Positions 26,581 through 35,838 of a DNA stretch of 64,000 nucleotides are shown here, piece after piece. Source of the DNA: Morinoia aosen (Eukaryota; Arthropoda; Malacostraca; Amphipoda; Talitridae); assembly GCA_030386875.1 (NCBI GenBank), contig JASJYW010000026.1, forward strand, positions 9,938,246-10,002,245, written 5' to 3'. Every line of letters begins with the position of its first letter. Within the stretch, counting starts at the first letter, position 1. The position numbers and the translations under genes are program-made. The notes under the pieces are model-generated. The model had not been told where the DNA came from and did not search any database. It saw nothing but the letters and a program-made list of their open reading frames with translations.

Positions 26581-27605
26581 CGGCCTAGGAATGGCCCAAA
26601 ACACGCATCTTAGCTCTGTCGACCGTGGAAACGGCTAAATATGCACTTTCCGCCTATGTCGCCACGGGAAACAGCAAACGACGTGATTTTCACCGCATTT
26701 GGCCTAGGAATGGCCCAAAACACGCATTTTAGCTCTGTCGACCGTGGAAACGGCTAAATATGCACTTTCCGCCTATGTCGCCACGGTAGACAGCAAACGA
26801 CGAGATTTTCACCGCATTCGGCCTAGGAATGGCCAAAAACACGCATTTTAGCCCTGTCGACCGTGGAATCGGCTAAATATGCACTTTCCGCCTATGTCGC
26901 CAAGGGAAACAGCAAACCACGTGATTTTCACCGCATTCGGCCTAGGAATGGCCGAAAACACGCATTTCACCTTTGTCGACCGTGGAATCGGCTAAATATG
27001 CACTTTCCGCCTATGTCGCCACGGGAAACAGCAAACGACGTGATTTTCACCCCATTCGGCCAAGGAATGGCCCAAAACACGCATTTTAGCCCTCTCGACC
27101 GTGGAAACGGCTAAATATGCACTTTCCGCCTATGTCGCCACGGGAAACAGCAAACGACGTGATTTTCACCGCATTCGGCCTAGGAATGGCCCAAAACACG
27201 CATCTTAGCTCTGTCGACCGTGGAAACGGCTAAATATGCACTTTCCGCCTATGTCGCCACGGGAAACAGCAAACGACGTGATTTTCACCGCATTCGGCCT
27301 AGGAATGGCCCAAAACACGCATTTTAGGTCTCTCGACCGTGGAAACGGCTAAATATGCACTTTCAGCCTATGTCGCCACGGGAAACAGCAAACGACGTGA
27401 TTTTCACCGCATTCGGCCTAGGAATGGCCCAAAACACGCATTTTAGCTCTCTCGACCGTGGAAACGGCTAAATATGCACTTTCCGCCTATGTCGCCACGG
27501 TAGACAGCAAACGACGAGATTTTCACCGCATTCGGCCTAGGAATGGCCAAAAACACGCATTTTAGCCCTGTCGACCGTGGAATCGGCTAAATATGCACTT
27601 TCCGC
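26581..27605 (+). repeat. 5/6-unit higher-order block at the insertion site of the complete element
   Basis: GCATCTTAGCTC occurs near 26605 and 27200 (about 5 units). CACGGTAGACAGC followed by CGACGAGAT and the GGCCAAAAAC/GCCCTG unit occurs near 26783 and 27497 (6 units). The LTR element inserted into the last of these units. Related markers (GCATCTTAGCTC, then CGACGAGAT) reappear in block 2 near 38669/38865 and 39979/40171, about 11 units apart, so the same higher-order family lay on both sides before insertion. Confidence 0.75.
27602..27605 (+). repeat. Target-site duplication, left copy (CCGC)
   Basis: The satellite reads TTTCCGC up to the LTR and restarts after the other LTR with CCGCCTATG. 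In uninterrupted units this stretch is TTTCCGCCTATG, so CCGC is present twice. A 4-bp duplication is normal for Ty3/gypsy-type integrases. Confidence 0.85.
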
Positions 27606-27664
27606 TATGCGGCATCTCCGCACATGTTTATCTGTAGAAGCATCTTCTGTATCTGGAGGACACC

Positions 27665-27670
27665 TATAAA
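27665..27670 (+). promoter_or_regulatory. TATA box in the 5' LTR
   Basis: TATAAA in a CACCTATAAAGGGCC context, followed about 35 bp later by a GCTCAATCC initiator-like sequence. The same box is in the 3' LTR at 37646-37651. Confidence 0.6.
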
Positions 27671-27736
27671 GGGCCGCTCTTATCGAGGCCGGGTGCTCAA
27701 TCCATCAACATCTCGTCTTCTGTCAACACCTAGCTA

Positions 27737-27742
27737 AATAAA
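27737..27742 (+). terminator. Polyadenylation signal AATAAA in the LTR
   Basis: AATAAA within GCTAAATAAACTCC, downstream of the TATA box, as expected at the end of the R region. The copy that would act in the 3' LTR is at 37718-37723. Confidence 0.55.
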
Positions 27743-27782
27743 CTCCGCCAAGCTTCACAAGTGTTTCCCTGCCCGTACATTT

Positions 27783-27800
27783 TGGTGACCGACGTATGTG
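27783..27800 (+). promoter_or_regulatory. Primer-binding site
   Basis: TGGTGACCGACGTATGTG begins three bases after the LTR. It starts with TGG, complementary to the CCA end of a tRNA, as expected for tRNA-primed reverse transcription. I could not assign the tRNA. Confidence 0.6.
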
Positions 27801-27883
27801 GCGAACGGAACTCACATTCGCATAAGTGTGCAGTAGATAGCAATTGTCCAACTACTGGCAATTTTGAACAGTATTAAATCCTG

Positions 27884-28123
27884 ATGTGTACCGGGAATAA
27901 CAATCAACTCTGGCAACCGCAAGAAACTACAATTGTTTTCGGAATAGGTGTACCGAAAAGGGTGTTACAAGAAGCATACGCCCAAATCAGCATTTTTCTA
28001 CATCACGATTTACCGCTGCGTACACGTGTTTTGGTATATGAAGCCGGCGACGATATCGAGCTGGTGTTTGAGGTGAAAATCGCTGCTTTCCCCAGCGAAT
28101 ATCCAGTGAAGAGACAATCGTGA
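27884..28123 (+). CDS. Small unrecognised leader ORF (79 aa) of the LTR element
   Basis: The ORF starts at ATG in the 5' leader, about 105 bp after the LTR and 1.1 kb before gag. It encodes 79 residues with no signal peptide, no membrane segment and no motif I can name; a short hydrophobic run (TTIVFGIGV) and an acidic patch (YEAGDDIELV) are visible. A related stretch exists in the - strand element at 58986-59210, but there it lies downstream of pol. Differences between the two are often at third codon positions and the central part reads as similar protein (QETTIVFGI, VLQEAY, PLRTR, YE.GDDIELV, IAAFP), which suggests past selection as protein. The similarity runs about 30 bp upstream and 50 bp downstream. 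Function unknown; it could be a captured gene fragment or an element-specific accessory protein. Confidence 0.5.
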   Translation: MCTGNNNQLWQPQETTIVFGIGVPKRVLQEAYAQISIFLHHDLPLRTRVLVYEAGDDIELVFEVKIAAFPSEYPVKRQS

Positions 28124-29226
28124 TACATCAGTGGAGTGCTACGAACAATTTTTTATTGTGTGGAGATAAATTACTACAATTGCATCACTAACAGTACCAG
28201 GATAAATTGTGTTAAAAAGAGTACGAGTGTATATTGCATCATTAACTGTAGCAGTGAAGTGACACGTACTTTCATTTCAAAGTGTAAATTCTTCAACGTG
28301 GTGCACAGTAGCAACGCAGTATCATCTTGCTGTACCAGCCGACTTCAACGCATAACATCTTGCTGTACCAGCCGACATCATTGTTTGCACCTCATCACAG
28401 CCGCAGCCTACCCCATCATTGCCTGCAACGACGTGAGCAGCTTTGTCATCTTTGTTCTCAGATAAGTCTTTCTGAAAAAGAATTATTTTTTCTGTTGCTA
28501 GATGCAAGGGAGCTCGGTCTCAAGCAGCTCATATTTTTTTTTTGTCGCACTTCATGCCGCGGTTTTTTTGTTGCCGTGTTCACTTCCCGTGTAGCTCTGC
28601 AATCTCATCTGTGGCCTCACTCTCAGTGTGTGCATTGTGAGAGCCACATCCGTGTCCTACGTATCTGGATTTACCGGGTTGACAACTATTTAACTTCAAT
28701 TTTTGTCGTAAGTTTCAGATTTCTTTATATAATAGAATAGGAGTGTTAGTGAAAGTGTCTGAAACACTTTCATGTTAATTTTTGAAGTCTTAAATTGAAA
28801 GAAATTCATGTTTTTTGCTGTGAGGCAGAAATATTTTTTTTTCTAACGCCTTCGTCGAGCCTTTGACTTGAGCTGCTATAGTCAAGTGCACGCCGCACAA
28901 TATTGTTGACCAATCACCAAGACTAAATTTGATTGTGGTGTTTAAAAAGTTAAATTCTTCGGAAGCTATTAATAGTGACGTTAGTTTCTAATTGCATGCA
29001 GATTATTGGTGGTGTGTTTTATTATTTCTTTGCTACTATTTTGTGATTATTGTTTCAGGTGGAATTATTAATTTCGCTGTGTATTGATGGAAGTTAGGCA
29101 AAATATTTTATTTTTTGTTCCGAAGGGATGCATTAATTTTTGATTGATCTTTGATTAATATTGAATTTTGACGTTTTATTAGGAATAGGGAGATTTTTGA
29201 ATTGTTTGAGGAAATAGGAGTAATTG
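28124..29226 (+). other. Leader region between the small ORF and gag
   Basis: About 1.1 kb without a convincing gene. Overlapping short frames (28136-28465 and 28327-28740) are Cys- or Ser-rich low-complexity readings and are probably not real. A pair of 21-bp direct repeats lies at 28323-28376. The second half is T-rich and leads into gag. A packaging signal or splice donor would be expected here by family knowledge, but I cannot point to one. Confidence 0.5.
28323..28376 (+). repeat. Pair of 21-bp direct repeats
   Basis: CATCTTGCTGTACCAGCCGA (plus C) occurs at 28323-28343 and 28356-28376, separated by 12 bp, in the leader of the LTR element. Confidence 0.85.
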
Positions 29227-30648
29227 ATGTCTGATTACTTTGATAGTGATGAGGAAGTAGTTCGAACAGAGGCTACGGTAACTAAATTCGGTCGTATTTC
29301 TAAACCTAGAGTAACTAGTGTGACTCAAGTACCGACAATGGCGACCCCAACAACAGCAGGGCCTAGTTCTAGTGTTCCTAGTAATGTTAACACGACACAG
29401 CTTGCACGTGATATTGCTGCAAATATAATTGTACCTCCTGTCGGAACGATAATGACGAACGCAGAGCTCCCCATATTCAGGGGAAGAAGACGGTTCCATG
29501 ATGGAGAGTTCCTAGAAAATAAGAGTTTTCATACTCATATACAGAATATCAAGGCATACATGTCCTTGTTGCCTGATGCCACTAGTGACGAGCGTCGTAA
29601 GGAATTTTTGGTACGCTCGGCTAACAAGAACGTAGGAGATTTCAATAGCGTAGTTACGAAATTAGTTAACGCTGACTTGAATTACTCTTTTGATCAGGTA
29701 GTTCAGATTCTTGAGGACATTTACGTTTCACGTGGAGAGAAGAGTATTCATGCATTGGCTTGCGACCTAAACGAGTTGCAATTAGTTAAAAATAATGCAC
29801 TAGCTGCTCAGATCGTCAATGCTTTATCGAAAATAAGGAAGCTAACCGAGAGTATTCTTAATTCAAACTCGCTAGGGTGGCAGCGCCACGCGAATTTTCA
29901 GAACTGCACGAATCAGGCTGAGTTAAAAAAATTCGTGGGCGACAGCATGTTGTACAGCCTGGCTTTATCAACGTTAGGTCCGCTTTTTGATGAGTCGTTC
30001 GCTAGAAAAATTTTTGAAACACAATTTTCCACGGCGGAGGAATTGCTCGCTAGGTTAATTTCAGCTGTGCGCAGCCAATCCGAGACAAAAAAGATACTTG
30101 CGCAGAAAGTTCCGGTCAGACACGAAAGTGAAGTTTACGTAGGTGAGGTAAACAGTGAATTGGAAGAAGTTTTTGAAGAACCAGATCACAATGAAGTGTT
30201 CTACGGTAGTGTAGGGGGTTACCGGAGGAGTTATCGACCAGGAATGAGGAGGATTGTTCCTAGACCTTGGCTAAGGAATCCCCGAATTAGAGGTAGAGAG
30301 TTAAACAGTTATGTAGGAGATCGAAGTAGCGGCTCCTTAGAGTGCAACATGGTTAAATCAGATAGCGGTAGTTCTGGTCAATTCGGAGGAAATTCAGGAA
30401 CGAAAAAAGCGGGATTTCCGTACTGTAACTCATGTTCCATGGTAGGGCACTTTGAATGTAGACCTCAAAGAGGTCAGTTTCCGAGAGGATGCTTTGCCTG
30501 CGGTGGAACTCATGTAGTAAAGAATTGTAGAGCGAGCGGTACGGAAGTCCGTAACTATAAGGCGTATTTACGCGGTAGAGGTAGCACTAACCGTGGTCAA
30601 AGTGAAGTTCATTGGGCGGAGAGCACGTCAAGCGATTTTTTAAACTAG
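29227..30648 (+). CDS. gag: Gag-like polyprotein
   Basis: One open frame of 473 residues from the ATG at 29227; an upstream TTG codon in the same frame was not used as start. The N-terminal third is acidic, then Ser/Thr-rich. The middle (residues about 85-290) is helical and matches the general character of capsid domains, with PIFRGRRRFHDGEF near its start. The C-terminal part is Arg/Gly-rich and then carries two Cys/His clusters (CNSCSMVGHFEC and CFACGGTHVVKNC), the zinc-knuckle nucleocapsid region that binds RNA, with spacings that depart slightly from the usual CX2CX4HX4C. Its 3' end overlaps the pol frame in another phase, which fits the programmed frameshift used by many Ty3/gypsy elements. 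The frame looks whole. Confidence 0.85.
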   Translation: MSDYFDSDEEVVRTEATVTKFGRISKPRVTSVTQVPTMATPTTAGPSSSVPSNVNTTQLARDIAANIIVPPVGTIMTNAELPIFRGRRRFHDGEFLENKSFHTHIQNIKAYMSLLPDATSDERRKEFLVRSANKNVGDFNSVVTKLVNADLNYSFDQVVQILEDIYVSRGEKSIHALACDLNELQLVKNNALAAQIVNALSKIRKLTESILNSNSLGWQRHANFQNCTNQAELKKFVGDSMLYSLALSTLGPLFDESFARKIFETQFSTAEELLARLISAVRSQSETKKILAQKVPVRHESEVYVGEVNSELEEVFEEPDHNEVFYGSVGGYRRSYRPGMRRIVPRPWLRNPRIRGRELNSYVGDRSSGSLECNMVKSDSGSSGQFGGNSGTKKAGFPYCNSCSMVGHFECRPQRGQFPRGCFACGGTHVVKNCRASGTEVRNYKAYLRGRGSTNRGQSEVHWAESTSSDFLN

Positions 30649-33600
30649 GTGAAGGTAGTAAGGGGGATTTGAAACAGATTGAGCCCGAGGTATTTAGCGG
30701 TACCAACCTCGTTAAACTAGAGACCGTGGCAAAAATTCCAGATACCACCGAGATAACCAAAGCGTATGTTGACCCCTTGTTTCAGTGTAAGAATAGATAT
30801 AATTTGTTGCAAGACGAAGAGCTTGAGAATGATCATTGTCAAAGCACGACTGTAGAGTCATATTTTTCGGTATCCGTTGTAAAAAATGTTGATAAAAATG
30901 CTGGATTAGTATCATTTAAAGAGTGCAACAAGCCGACTATTATTATCAAAAATAACGATCAGTATTTGAATGCGCTGATAGACAGCGGCTCAGAGAAATG
31001 TCTTATCAGTTACAGACAGGTTAAAAATTTGAGCGAAGAAGTCAAACCAAGTCATTTGAGAGTGAAAGGGATCAACGGCAAAAGTGACGTCACAGGTGAG
31101 GTAGAGTTATCTAATAAAATTCCCGGCACTAACAAAGTAATTAAAACAAGCGCACTCATAGTCAAGGAGGCTAAGTTTAATTATGACTTGAAACTAGGTC
31201 GAGATGTATTAAAAGATGCAGTTATTAACTTTAAAGATAAAGAACTTCTTTGGAATGATATTCCAATTCCATTTCAAGATTTAAATATGGAACCTTTGCT
31301 AAGCAGAGAAATAGTGATGCGAAAAATAGTGAATAGTGACTGTCTATTGTCAGAGATCGCTGTTGAGAGAAAAAGCAAGAGGCAATTAAAAACTGATGAC
31401 TGCAGGAAAAAGAGTCCAGCGACGGCTGAGGCGCAGTCAACGAGTACGAAGCAATTAATCGTTCATTGCAATCAGGCTGAAGTACCTGGTAATTCACTTA
31501 ATGTAGTTTCCGGCTTCCTTAAGAAACCAATTGCAGGAGAATACATGATTCAGAAAAGATGTCTTGATAATGGTGCTCTTATAGCAGACTCAATTGTTGA
31601 AATAAATGACGACGGTGTGGTGCCGGTTATGATTCTAAATCCAAGCGATGAGAGTGTGTATCTCGCTGAGAATTCGATGATATGTAATGTGGAATTCATA
31701 AAGGCTAATGATATTGAGAGCGAAGTATATGTAACAAATGTGGAAACAGCGCTCAGAGATGCAAGTGAGGTTGAAGTAAATTCTGTCGCGGGGTCAGATA
31801 CGACGAAAGTTAAATCGACATGTGGTGGAAGGAATGCCATTGTTAATAGAAAACTTGAGTTGGAGGCTGATACTCGTGGCAGAGGTGAAATTCTTATTGA
31901 TGATAAGGAGTTAGGGTTAAATGCAGAAGTTAATGCAGGGTTAATAAGTGGAGAAAGTGGAGAAAAGGAGTTAAGACGTGACTTGACGGTAAATGATATT
32001 TCATGCAAGGAAGATGACGTACAATTACCTTTAGTTAATTTGTTAAATAAGTACCGTGATGTTGTAACTTTGGAAGGCGAAAAAATAGGTGTAACGAATA
32101 TCTTGAAGCATCATATTCAGTTGAAGACTGATGCACCTGTATTAAATTTAGCTCCCTACCGCATACCTCATAAGTACCAAGAAGAGGTAATGAGAATAAC
32201 TAATGAGATGCTCGATCAGGGAATAATAGAGGAGTCGTCCTCTGACTTTAATTTCCCTGTCATTGTCGTTAAAAAAAATCAGGAGATCTGCGTCCCGTGA
32301 TAGATTTCCGTTCCTTGAATAAGGTTTTGATTAAACATTCTTACCCCATTCCCCGCATTGACGACATTTTATCGACGTTAGGAGGTAACACGTGGTTTTC
32401 TAACCTTGATCTTCGCTCGGCATTTCATCAGATAGAGTAAGAAAAAGAGAGTAGGAAATACACGGCATTTAGCGTAAATTACCGTAAATATCATTTCTGT
32501 CGTGTACCGTTCGGACTTTCTACGTCTCCGGGAATATTTCAAAGAGTAATGATATCTGCTCTTGCACCCATTCTGGGTAAACTAGCTTTCGTCTTCCTAG
32601 ACGATATATTGGTGTTTTCAAAAAATAAAGATCAGCACTTGATTGATATAGAGATTGTGCTTAAGATGCTGCGATCCGGTAAATTATCCTTAAAACTTGA
32701 GAAATGCCATTTCTTTAAAAAAGAGCTCGAATATTTGGGCCATATCATTGCCGCCGACGGTATTAAGTGTAAACACTCACAGAAATTACAAGACTGCCGA
32801 GCGCCGAACAATGTGAAGGAACTACAACAGTTTTTAGGTTTAGCAAATTATTTTCGAAATTTTTTACCCAACTTTGCAGAAGTAGCTTACCCCTTGTACA
32901 ACCTTTTGAGAAAGAATGTTGTTTATACTTGGACAGACGAGTGTCAAAGAAGTTTTGATTTTATGAAGTCGTTACTAACTTCTGACACAGTTCTAAGACA
33001 TCCTGGCTATACTAAAGACTTTCATGTTTTTACTGACGCTTCCAATACAGGAATTGGTGCTGTACTAATGCAAGCGGATGATTCAGGCGACAAAATTCTA
33101 AGACCTATAGCTTATTTTAGTAAAAATTCAAATTCGAGCCAGCGAAGATATTCTACTACCAAAAAAGAGTTCTTCGCAATTCATTCAGCTCTAAAACACT
33201 TTAAGTATTTAATAACTGGTTACCCCGTCCGGGTATACTCAGATCATAAGCCTTTGGCGCCTTTAATAAAAAATTGCCTGAGGACACCAACATGGCACGC
33301 TGGTGCCTAAATGTTCATTCCTTTGATCCGGTTGTAAAATATCTACCTGGTAAAGAAAACGTTGTAGCAGATTATTTAAGCAGATTACCTGTTAATAACG
33401 AGAAGTTAAACCTTAAAGAACTAAATTCTTGTGATGATTTGGAAGTCGCATTTGAATCAGAAGTTTGTGTGGTGGAGACTCGAGCACGAAACAAACGCAT
33501 GACAGGAAGCGAGTTAGTTGACCTGCCTCCGACTCGAGACGATGCTGACAGTGCAGCAGACACAGACGCACGACCGGCGCTGATAAGTTATGTACCGACA

Positions 33601-34853
33601 GAGTCTGAGATATCTTGGACGATTAAGGAGTTTATCGACGAACAAAACAACGACGCATTTTGCATGGAAATTAAGAATGCCTTATTACATGACAATATTT
33701 CGACGATACCAGACTTGCAAAAATTTTTAATTTTGAATGATATTCTTTATCGACGTAGAGAGATTGATAATCGACCAAGTACAATACTCGCAGCAGTTGT
33801 ACCAAATTCTTTAATGAGTAAGGCCATTCTGGCCATACACAGTCTATACCACGCAGACTACAAGCACACGTTGTTTAAATTTAAATTAAAATATTGGAAT
33901 CAGTTAGAAAAAACCATTGTGCGCAAACTTGTTCAACATTGCGAGGTGTGTAAAATTATTAAAGCAAGACCATCAGTTCCAATTAAAATTTTGACAGCAC
34001 CGATTGCTAAGGCACCGTTCGAAGTGGTTTCAATGGATCTTCTTGGTCCACTTAAAGTAACTGATAATGGGAATAAGTATATATTAGTTATAATTGATTT
34101 GTTTTCACGCTTTTGTCGTTTATATGCAATCTCAAATCGAAATACGGAAACAGTGATTTCTTGTTTAAGCAATTGTTTTTCACTTTTAGGTTTTCCGAAG
34201 ACGCTCATATCAGATAATGCTCTTGAGTTTAAATCAGTGGCACTCAAGCAGTTTGCAAAATTACATGCAATTGCAAAAAAGGAAGTTTTGGCTTACAGCC
34301 CACATTCTAATGCCCTTGTAGAGCGCAATAACAAAAAATTACGAATCTTTTGAAATTATATGTCAATACACTTGTCCATGCAGAGTGGGACCAATTATTA
34401 GAAGTTGTAGAAAATGCCTTGAATAATTCTTTAAATTCTACTATTGGCGAAACACCAAGCTATGTAATGTTTAATCGCGATACGTGTGCTTACTACCAGT
34501 CCGAGAATTTTGATTCAGTCATTTACAGCTTTGATGAAGAATTAGATTTAGTGAATATCAGAGCTAGAGAAGCCGTTCGAACCGTGGAAAATATTAGAAA
34601 TTTAATTATTAACAACACAACAGAGCGAAATCTCTATAGAAATCTTAAGCGGCGCAACAAGGATATTAGCGTGGGAAATAGAGTTCTTTTGAAAAATCAT
34701 GGGGAAAAATTTAAATTAGATCTAACATGGATAGGGCCTGCGGTAGTCCAAAAAGTGAAACGTAATTACGCTGACATTAAAATTGGATCTAAAATTATTA
34801 GAAGTAATATTAATCATTTGTTACCACTCAAACAGGTCAAATCTGTGAGTTAA
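30612..34853 (+). pseudogene. pol: Broken pol region: protease, reverse transcriptase, RNase H, integrase
   Basis: The domains appear in Ty3/gypsy order. Visible hallmarks are a retropepsin-type LIDSGSEKCLIS, reverse transcriptase with VFLDDILVFSK, RNase H with FTDASNTGIGAVL and YSDHKPL, an integrase zinc finger (HX3H...CX2C), integrase core signatures around MDLLGPL, SDNALEF and VERNNKK, and a C-terminal stretch like the GPY/F module (IGPAVVQKVK, HLLPL). The whole corresponds part for part to the pol of the - strand element at 59849-64000, so both come from one clade. The region is broken, with about four breaks, and cannot give a full-length product as it stands. Given the near-identical LTRs it either moved using proteins from another copy or was damaged after insertion. 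Confidence 0.9.
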
Positions 34854-35481
34854 AAAGACGAGTTCATTGGACTATGTGACGTCCTAACTAATCGACGAGT
34901 AACGAATTAACCTTTTTATCGTTGTTTACTCCGTTTTACCGTTTTTTTACCTTTTTACCGTTGTTTACCGTTTATCAATAATGTTAAGGAATATAATCAT
35001 AATTTTAGAGGCATTTTTCGCTATATGCAATATGTTTGCGTTCATATTAATCTCAGTAATCTATGCGTTGTACTTTTGTATGTTAGTCTTACTGTTGCTA
35101 TGCTCAAGTAATGTGAGGTAATGTTTAGGTATTTACCCCAGAGGAATTTGTACTGTCTCGTTTAGCTGTCGCTAAGACGTTTCATTAAAATTTTTCTCAA
35201 ATTCACTCAGACATTCGTATTGCTAAATTGACATTTTAATTCGTGAACGTTTGAGCAAGCGGCGAATTGGGTTCGCTGAGCTTGTAGATTTTGCTGCGAG
35301 ATGCGCTGCTGCGATCTTGCTGAGCTATTTTTATCTGATCCGGAATGTCGATGATCCAGAATGTTCGACGATCAGCAAAATTTAAATTAAATTCATCAGG
35401 CAGGTGTCTTGTGACTAGAATCATTTTTTTTGATACGGCCAGCGTTTATTTCTTTTATGCGAGACTATCGTGGTTGATTAA
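34854..35481 (+). other. Spacer between pol and the membrane ORF
   Basis: About 630 bp with no supported gene. From about 34911 to 34972 there is a degenerate run of TTTACCG-like repeats with long T tracts. In env-bearing elements this region holds a splice acceptor for the subgenomic env transcript; the pyrimidine tracts would suit that, but this is inference. Confidence 0.45.
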
Positions 35482-35838
35482 ATGACTCTTGTCAGACAAC
35501 CAAGATTTGATACTAAATTATATGTTGTATTTATTTCATTTCATTTACCGGCCATGCTAATCTTTCTGTATCTGTTCTTTGCAGCGCATGCGCGGGACGA
35601 ATCAACCATGGCTGAAGCGTTTGAGAGCGAGGCGGTCGCGGGTGCGGCGACGACTTTCGCTGGAAATGACGATTTTCTGGTCCTCTGCACGACAGTGGCG
35701 TTTGACCAAAAGTTTAATAACATGGAGATCGCGCTGATAGTGATCCTCATCCTATTTTCGACGTTAGGACTCGCCATGATTCTTCATTGTCTTCGTCGGA
35801 GAGCAACGATTTTACTTAGTCTACGAGATCAACGTTAA
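35482..35838 (+). CDS. Small two-pass membrane protein ORF in env position (118 aa)
   Basis: An open frame of 118 residues from an ATG, between pol and the 3' tail. It has an N-terminal hydrophobic segment (residues about 14-36, VVFISFHLPAMLIFLYLFFA) that could be a signal or membrane anchor. An acidic, Ala-rich middle part follows, then a second strong membrane segment (about 82-103, IALIVILILFSTLGLAMIL) and a short Arg-rich tail (CLRRRATILL). The topology, a C-terminal membrane span followed by a basic tail, resembles the partial ORF at the left edge of the window. It is much shorter than a typical insect-retrovirus envelope and lacks any visible fusion or furin-type motif, so it may be a reduced env remnant or an accessory membrane protein. 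Confidence 0.5.
   Translation: MTLVRQPRFDTKLYVVFISFHLPAMLIFLYLFFAAHARDESTMAEAFESEAVAGAATTFAGNDDFLVLCTTVAFDQKFNNMEIALIVILILFSTLGLAMILHCLRRRATILLSLRDQR

Larger units (their letters stand above)
1852..27605 (+). repeat. 119-bp satellite DNA, block 1
   Basis: Head-to-tail tandem array with a 119-bp unit; by length about 216 units, including one scaffold gap. Anchors in a typical unit, numbered from CTCTGTCGACCGTGG as position 1, are GGCTAAATATGCACTTTCCG (about 20-39), GGGAAACAGCAAACGACGTG (about 53-72), CGCATTCGGCCTAGGAATGG (about 81-100) and ACACGCATTTTAG (about 107-119). The consensus is about 51% GC with roughly 11 CpG, unlike the AT-rich flanks. Units differ from one another by only a few substitutions or 1-2 bp indels. 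Many marked variants recur at exact multiples of 119 bp, so higher-order duplication is extensive. The array starts at unit position about 51 beside the left LTR and ends at position 40 at the next LTR element. It is not coding: 119 is not a multiple of 3 and every frame is closed by stops within about three units. I do not recognise it as a named satellite. Confidence 0.98.
27606..27779 (+). repeat. 5' LTR (174 bp)
   Basis: Direct repeat of 37587-37760 with one visible mismatch. It starts TATGCGG and ends CCGTACA, an imperfect inverted pair. It carries a TATA box and an AATAAA signal, so it is a compact promoter plus polyadenylation unit. The left junction is with satellite at unit position 40. 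Confidence 0.95.

Noticed and set aside
1852-27605. CENP-B box-like stretch around CCGTGGAAACGG in each unit
   Set aside because: It resembles part of the mammalian box, but the spacing between the CG and the central A is one base short and the final CGGG is CGGC, so the core positions do not fit.
27606-27608. An alternative LTR start a few bases upstream, at GCTAT, suggested by TGCTATATG before the 3' copy
   Set aside because: It would need a length difference between the two LTRs and would leave no clear target duplication. A start at TATGCGG gives equal 174-bp LTRs and a clean CCGC duplication.
28136-28740. Cys- and Ser-rich frames in the leader of the central element
   Set aside because: They overlap each other in different frames, have low complexity and no counterpart in the - strand element.
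31550-32008. Antisense open frames over pol (also 33933-34247, 60852-61391, 61920-62153 and 62172-62360)
   Set aside because: They are shadows of pol on the opposite strand, without recognisable domains.
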